Shown one piece after another: positions 60,488 through 64,000 of a DNA stretch of 64,000 nucleotides (its first letter is position 1; each line of letters opens with the position of its first letter). The stretch spans positions 1 to 64,000 of the forward strand of contig QUOL01000010.1 of NCBI GenBank assembly GCA_009761415.1, in the 5' to 3' direction. Made by a program: the position numbers and the translations under genes. The DNA comes from Sarcomyxa edulis (taxonomy: Eukaryota; Basidiomycota; Agaricomycetes; Agaricales; Mycenaceae). A model generated the notes under the pieces. The model was not told the origin of the DNA. It was given only the letters and a program-made list of their open reading frames with translations, and made no database searches.

Positions 60488-62002
60488 TTACCCGATCGAT
60501 GTGAAGTCGTTGCGGGCAGCAGCAAACTTGGCAAGAGCGGAACGTACTTCCACACCTTCCAGCCCCCCTGAGGTATATACGACTTTGCTAGGCTCAAAGC
60601 CATTGAAACCACAAGCAATAGACAGACTGTAAGCACCTAAATCATCGAATCCCAACCAATCACCAACTTTTAAGGCCGGTAGCTCCACATTAGGAGATAC
60701 ACAGTCGATTGAATCGCATGTCGGTCCCCAGACGCTACTGGTAAAGTGCGGTTCCAGGGTTGAAACGTGGAAACAGCCATTCATGGATAGAACGTAAGGT
60801 TTTACATCCCGTCCGTGACGGACGCAGTCAAAAGCACCATATACTCCATCACTTATATAGTCTAGAGATCGAGAACCAAGGTAAATGGTATGGCAGTAAC
60901 TGGATGGAAGAGGAAAACTCACACATGATGGGTGATGGGTTTTCGGTGTCTTCGTCGCCCTTCAGAAGAGGTGCCCGTCGAGCAATGATATTTGCAGCTA
61001 GACTGAAGGCATTCGAAACATAATACGTTCCCGGTTCCCCAATCACCTCGATACCCTGTCGATCCGGGAAATATTGGTCTATCGCGGTGATTATAGCTGA
61101 GGCTGCATCTTCAAATGAAGCATCCACGAATCCACCTCCGATATCGAGTAATCCGAACGTATATCCTGCCTCTTTGCCCATGTCAAACACAGCTCTAGCG
61201 TTGCGAATCGCAGAAGTATAGGCGGAGGGATCAAGGCAATTCCATCCGACATGGAAACTGACTCCGATGACGTCGAGATCGAGTGCCTTTGCCTTTGATA
61301 GAAGACCTGGAATAGACGGAAGGGATGCACCGAATTTGTCACCGAGTGCCCATAGACTTTTTGAATCGTCGACGAGCATACGGATGACGAGTTTAGCACC
61401 TGGGTGAAGAGAGGCAATCTTATCGAGCTCGTCGGCATTATCAAATGTCATTTTGTCCACGCCAAAACGACGAGCGTGTCGAATCGAGGAATTGGCCTTG
61501 CAAGGATTAGCGTATATAATCCTGGAAGGGTCGATGCCCCCAATGGACATGACCTGGGATACCTCGTTGTTCGAAGCACAATCGAATCCAGTTCCCAAAG
61601 CTGCAAGTAGCCTGAGAACGTAGGGGTCTGGATGGCATTTGATGGCTATAGAAACAGTTTAGTGTCATGTTTTGAGGAGCTGAACCGACAGAACCAACCG
61701 TAGAAGGGTTTGATATCCGGCAAGTACTTTTTCCAACGCAAGTGTTGTTTATAAACTTGGCTGAGATCAGCCACGAAAAAAGCGTTTTCAGCATCGAAGT
61801 CGACGTCGTGAGAAGCGGCTAGACGTGATGCGCGCGTAATCCCGTCACGAAAGTGGACCTCTCGGGGCCCATGAAGAAGAGGGGGAAGGGAGGGGAACAT
61901 GTTCTCACAATCGTAGTCGATTTGGGATACTGGGATAGATCGGTCGGCATGCGCTTTCGACCCCATAATTTCTGGGGAGACGTAGAGAGTAAGCTGGACC
62001 AT
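60488..62002 (-). CDS. Ornithine-decarboxylase homologue with altered PLP-site residues
   Basis: Exons 61699-62002, 60923-61645 and 60488-60861 give 466 residues. ODC makes putrescine from ornithine in the cytosol with pyridoxal phosphate. Present: FYAIKCHPDP (PLP lysine, residue 104), GTGFDCASNNE, RIIYANPCK, KLVIRM, GVSFHVG, LLDIGGGF, SDGVYGAFDC, WGPTCDSID (active-site Cys 391) and LGAYS. Changed: the family's HVGSGC is HVGWNC (Trp 236, Asn 237) and EPGRYY is EPGTYY (Thr 308). In human ODC the corresponding Ser200 and Arg277 hold the PLP phosphate. The reading frame and splice sites are otherwise perfect, which argues against a pseudogene. It may be a regulatory or neofunctionalised paralogue, or an enzyme with weak cofactor binding. 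Confidence 0.9.
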
Positions 62003-62647
62003 CCTGGATATTTAAACGATACAGATGACGGGAGGGAACTGAATTGAGAATCGATTATGTACCTATACGCTCCGTGAGTGGACGGTATGATCAGACGCCC
62101 GCATCGTGAGTTTCCAGTGTTTTAGTCTGCATAATTCATCACATTCAAGAAAGCATCATCTTTGGATGACGCATACGCACCTAAGAATCCTTCTACCGTC
62201 GTGTCGAGACCTGTAAGAATCTACCTTGCATCCTCGGATCCGAGTTGGACTTGGGCGAAAAAGGCGTATGGCTACTAGCCATCGTCTTGACCGAATACGA
62301 TCTCAATTCGAGATATGACAGACCTACACATGCCGTCGTTGTTGAATTTATGTAGAAAGAGAGGACAGGTATGCAGTGGACAGTAACTAGATACATTGTC
62401 AGAGTAAATCAGTGGATCGATTGCAAAATATATGGTACCTGTTCATGTAATTCCAGACTTTTCATAGCACCGAATTAGTCAAGGCAGCGTATTGCGGTTC
62501 AGACGGAGCAGATTCAGAGGGGGTATAGATGAATAGAAATAGGGCGGTGATTTCGGAGTACTGTTGGGAGACAGGAAAAACAGGTTGAAGCGAGAGTATG
62601 TATATATTGGGGGAGGAATTCTTCGCGTTGTTCGGTCTTTCGGCCTT
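62003..62647. other. Intergenic, possible 5' leader of the ODC-like gene
   Basis: A minus-strand scrap, TMASSHTPFSPKSNSDPRMQ (about 62220-62285), followed by a GTAGAT site could be an upstream exon or uORF. I see no way to join it in frame to the ODC-like start. Confidence 0.3.
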
Positions 62648-63150
62648 CTATGGGAAGTCGGACAAGCAGATGGTAGCAAACTGGATGCCACGGAGTCGAT
62701 CTTGTTCAAGTAGGACATACAAGGATTCGAGTATCGTGGGCCACGACGTTATTCGGACCTTCATACCTGAATCCACCTCCTGTGGTCCGAGAATGAGTCG
62801 CCGGACATGAGTGTCATAGGAATACGTACTGTTTGCAGAAGTGAAAGATTAGTTAAGCGAGTGAGCCGTTGCAAACAAGTTCATTTGTGACTGCCGAATG
62901 GCACCAAGCATGAAATTGAGCAGACCGACGCACCAAGTGATCACCGCAATTCAAAATTTAAGGAAGAGAGCTCTAGATCAGGGGATGAGTCCTTACCAGA
63001 CAAATCGTTGTTCAACCCTGTACAAACCAAGTGACTCAAAAAGCTCAACATCAGTATCAACAAGCGGTTGCAAGAAGGGCGCTCGGTAGAAATTCTCCAA
63101 GTCGCGTTCTTCGTTTCGTGAGGTCAAGAGAAATAGATAGGCATTGCAGA
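62648..63150 (-). CDS. Unrecognised protein fragment, two exons
   Basis: An upstream piece (62997 to about 63150) reads YLFLLTSRNEERDLENFY, RAPFLQPLVDTDVELFESLGL, YRVEQRFV. A 168-nt intron (62829-62996, GTAAGG...AACAG) leads to TYSYDTHVRRLILGPQEVD, SGMKVRITSWPTILESLYVL, LEQDRLRGIQFATICLSDF and a stop at 62648. The residues look like real, folded protein. No clear ATG exists before the stop of RPF2 at 63226, so it may be the remaining 3' end of a truncated gene. Family unknown. Confidence 0.4.
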
Positions 63151-63225
63151 CACACGGTGTAACGGGCTTCCTGACTGATATAACTGAGTAGCGCAGTAGA
63201 CAAGGGGAAACATGTATCTCACAGT

Positions 63226-64000
63226 CTACTCTGTCTTTCTTTTCTTCCGTCTGCCAGCACCCCCACCATCTTGTGGAGCAGCCTCGACGGCATCCCCACC
63301 TTCCTCCTCCCAGTCCATAGCACCTCCCTCTCCATCCTCTCCACCCTCCTCTTCGTTCCCCTTCTTTAACCCTTTCATCTTCCGCGTCTGCAACCCTGAA
63401 AGCTCTTGTCGTCCAACATGAACTCTTCCTCTCAAGTCTCCCATCTCGTCCACCTCCAGATTCTTTCTCTTCTTCCCGAGACCCTTCTCCACGTCCCCCT
63501 TCTTCATCTTTGGCCTCTTCATCGCCAGGCTCAACATTGACGCATCCGCGGGCTGATGTCTTCTCAAAGATAGATCCATAGAAGGACCCATAGGCGTCAA
63601 TGCAACTCTAGGTATCTTCGTGCCAGACGACAATAGCGTCGTGGTATACGTCCGAATATGGACTTTTGGTAGATTTGCAAGATCTTCTTTTTCTCCTCCC
63701 TGCGTCATCACAGGACGATTAGGATACATGTTAGCGGTTCCAGCTGCGGTTGCTGTAGTGAGCGAAGCGGGAGTGGGACCTAGACTGACGCTGATGATGC
63801 ATTCGAGACCGGCGAGACATATGGAGTCGACAACTTCGCCGTTGAAGAAATCGAGGAGGAGGGATTTCAATTGGATGAATCGAGGATGTGTCAGGAAGAG
63901 GTCTGAAGCGAAGTGCATCAATGGTTTATGTCCCGGTGTTGATTTGGGGGTCTGTGAATTGGTTAGTAAATCAGAAATGAGAGAACGACTGGTGTAGATA
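63226..64000 (-). CDS. RPF2: Ribosome production factor 2 (RPF2), 3' part
   Basis: The last exon (63226-63951) follows an acceptor AATTCACAG; the gene continues beyond the window edge through that intron. It reads KSTPGHKPLMHFASDLFLTHPRFIQLKSLLLDFFNGEVVDSICLAGLEC, the end of the Brix domain, and then MGPSMDLSLRRHQPAD, AMKRPKMKKGDVEKGLGKKRKNLE and DEMGDLRGRVHVGRQEL with LQTRKMKGLK. RPF2 with RRS1 brings 5S RNA and its proteins to 60S precursors in the nucleolus. The tail (GNEEEGGEDGEGG to RRKKRKTE) is acidic then basic. The start lies outside the window. Confidence 0.93.
   Translation of the reverse strand, partial: IYTSRSLISDLLTNSQTPKSTPGHKPLMHFASDLFLTHPRFIQLKSLLLDFFNGEVVDSICLAGLECIISVSLGPTPASLTTATAAGTANMYPNRPVMTQGGEKEDLANLPKVHIRTYTTTLLSSGTKIPRVALTPMGPSMDLSLRRHQPADASMLSLAMKRPKMKKGDVEKGLGKKRKNLEVDEMGDLRGRVHVGRQELSGLQTRKMKGLKKGNEEEGGEDGEGGAMDWEEEGGDAVEAAPQDGGGAGRRKKRKTE

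Overview
The window reads as nuclear DNA of a filamentous basidiomycete, most likely an Agaricomycete. Genes are dense and split by many 45-70 nt introns with GT-AG ends. The recognisable proteins (expanded F-box families, a spherulin-4-like secreted protein, an SRPK kinase, a Rho GTPase, DBR1, RAD7, RPF2, a fungal tetraspanin) fit that group. No bacterial operons, CRISPR arrays or rRNA genes are seen. The species is not named because nothing in the sequence fixes it.

Layout. (1) 1-10 kb is a graveyard. Degenerate short repeats (about 0.9-3 kb) are followed by a run of broken gene pieces, all on the minus strand: a CSE1/exportin-2 fragment, a TOM1/HUWE1-type ubiquitin ligase fragment without its HECT end, a CxxC zinc-finger fragment and a tetraspanin with internal stops. 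Introns are kept, so the pieces moved or were deleted as DNA, not as cDNA. (2) 10-20 kb is almost gene-free and repeat-rich. It holds a degenerate CTGTG/ACAGT minisatellite, then a composite element of about 1.5 kb in tandem (13.2-16.4 kb) with a further partial copy at 18.05-18.67 kb. The element carries degenerate telomere-like CCCTAA tracts, GGGGTTA arrays and perfect GGAATAGGG-centred palindromes. (3) 20-26 kb has an intact Rho GTPase with a 7-nt micro-exon and an SRPK kinase, with an unrecognised, partly decayed stretch between them. (4) 27-36 kb and 44-48 kb hold seven F-box loci, intact, interrupted or dead, around a spherulin-4-like gene, DBR1 and a C2H2 transcription factor. One F-box gene carries a 516-bp MITE whose target duplication can be read exactly. 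(5) 48-64 kb is ordinary single-copy gene space: a 1,312-aa protein of unknown role, an unknown 262-aa protein, RAD7, a mucin-like membrane protein, an ornithine-decarboxylase homologue with altered cofactor-site residues, an unrecognised fragment, and the 3' part of RPF2 running off the edge.

The intact genes are mostly housekeeping: RNA metabolism (SRPK, DBR1, RPF2), repair (RAD7), polyamines (ODC-like) and Rho signalling. They show no common pathway. The most unusual material is the chimeric gene-fragment chain, the palindromic telomere-like composite repeat, the MITE-split F-box gene, the ODC homologue with substituted PLP-site residues, and a 563-codon open frame overlapping the C2H2 gene. 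All family names rest on recalled protein families read against the translated sequence; no database search was run.
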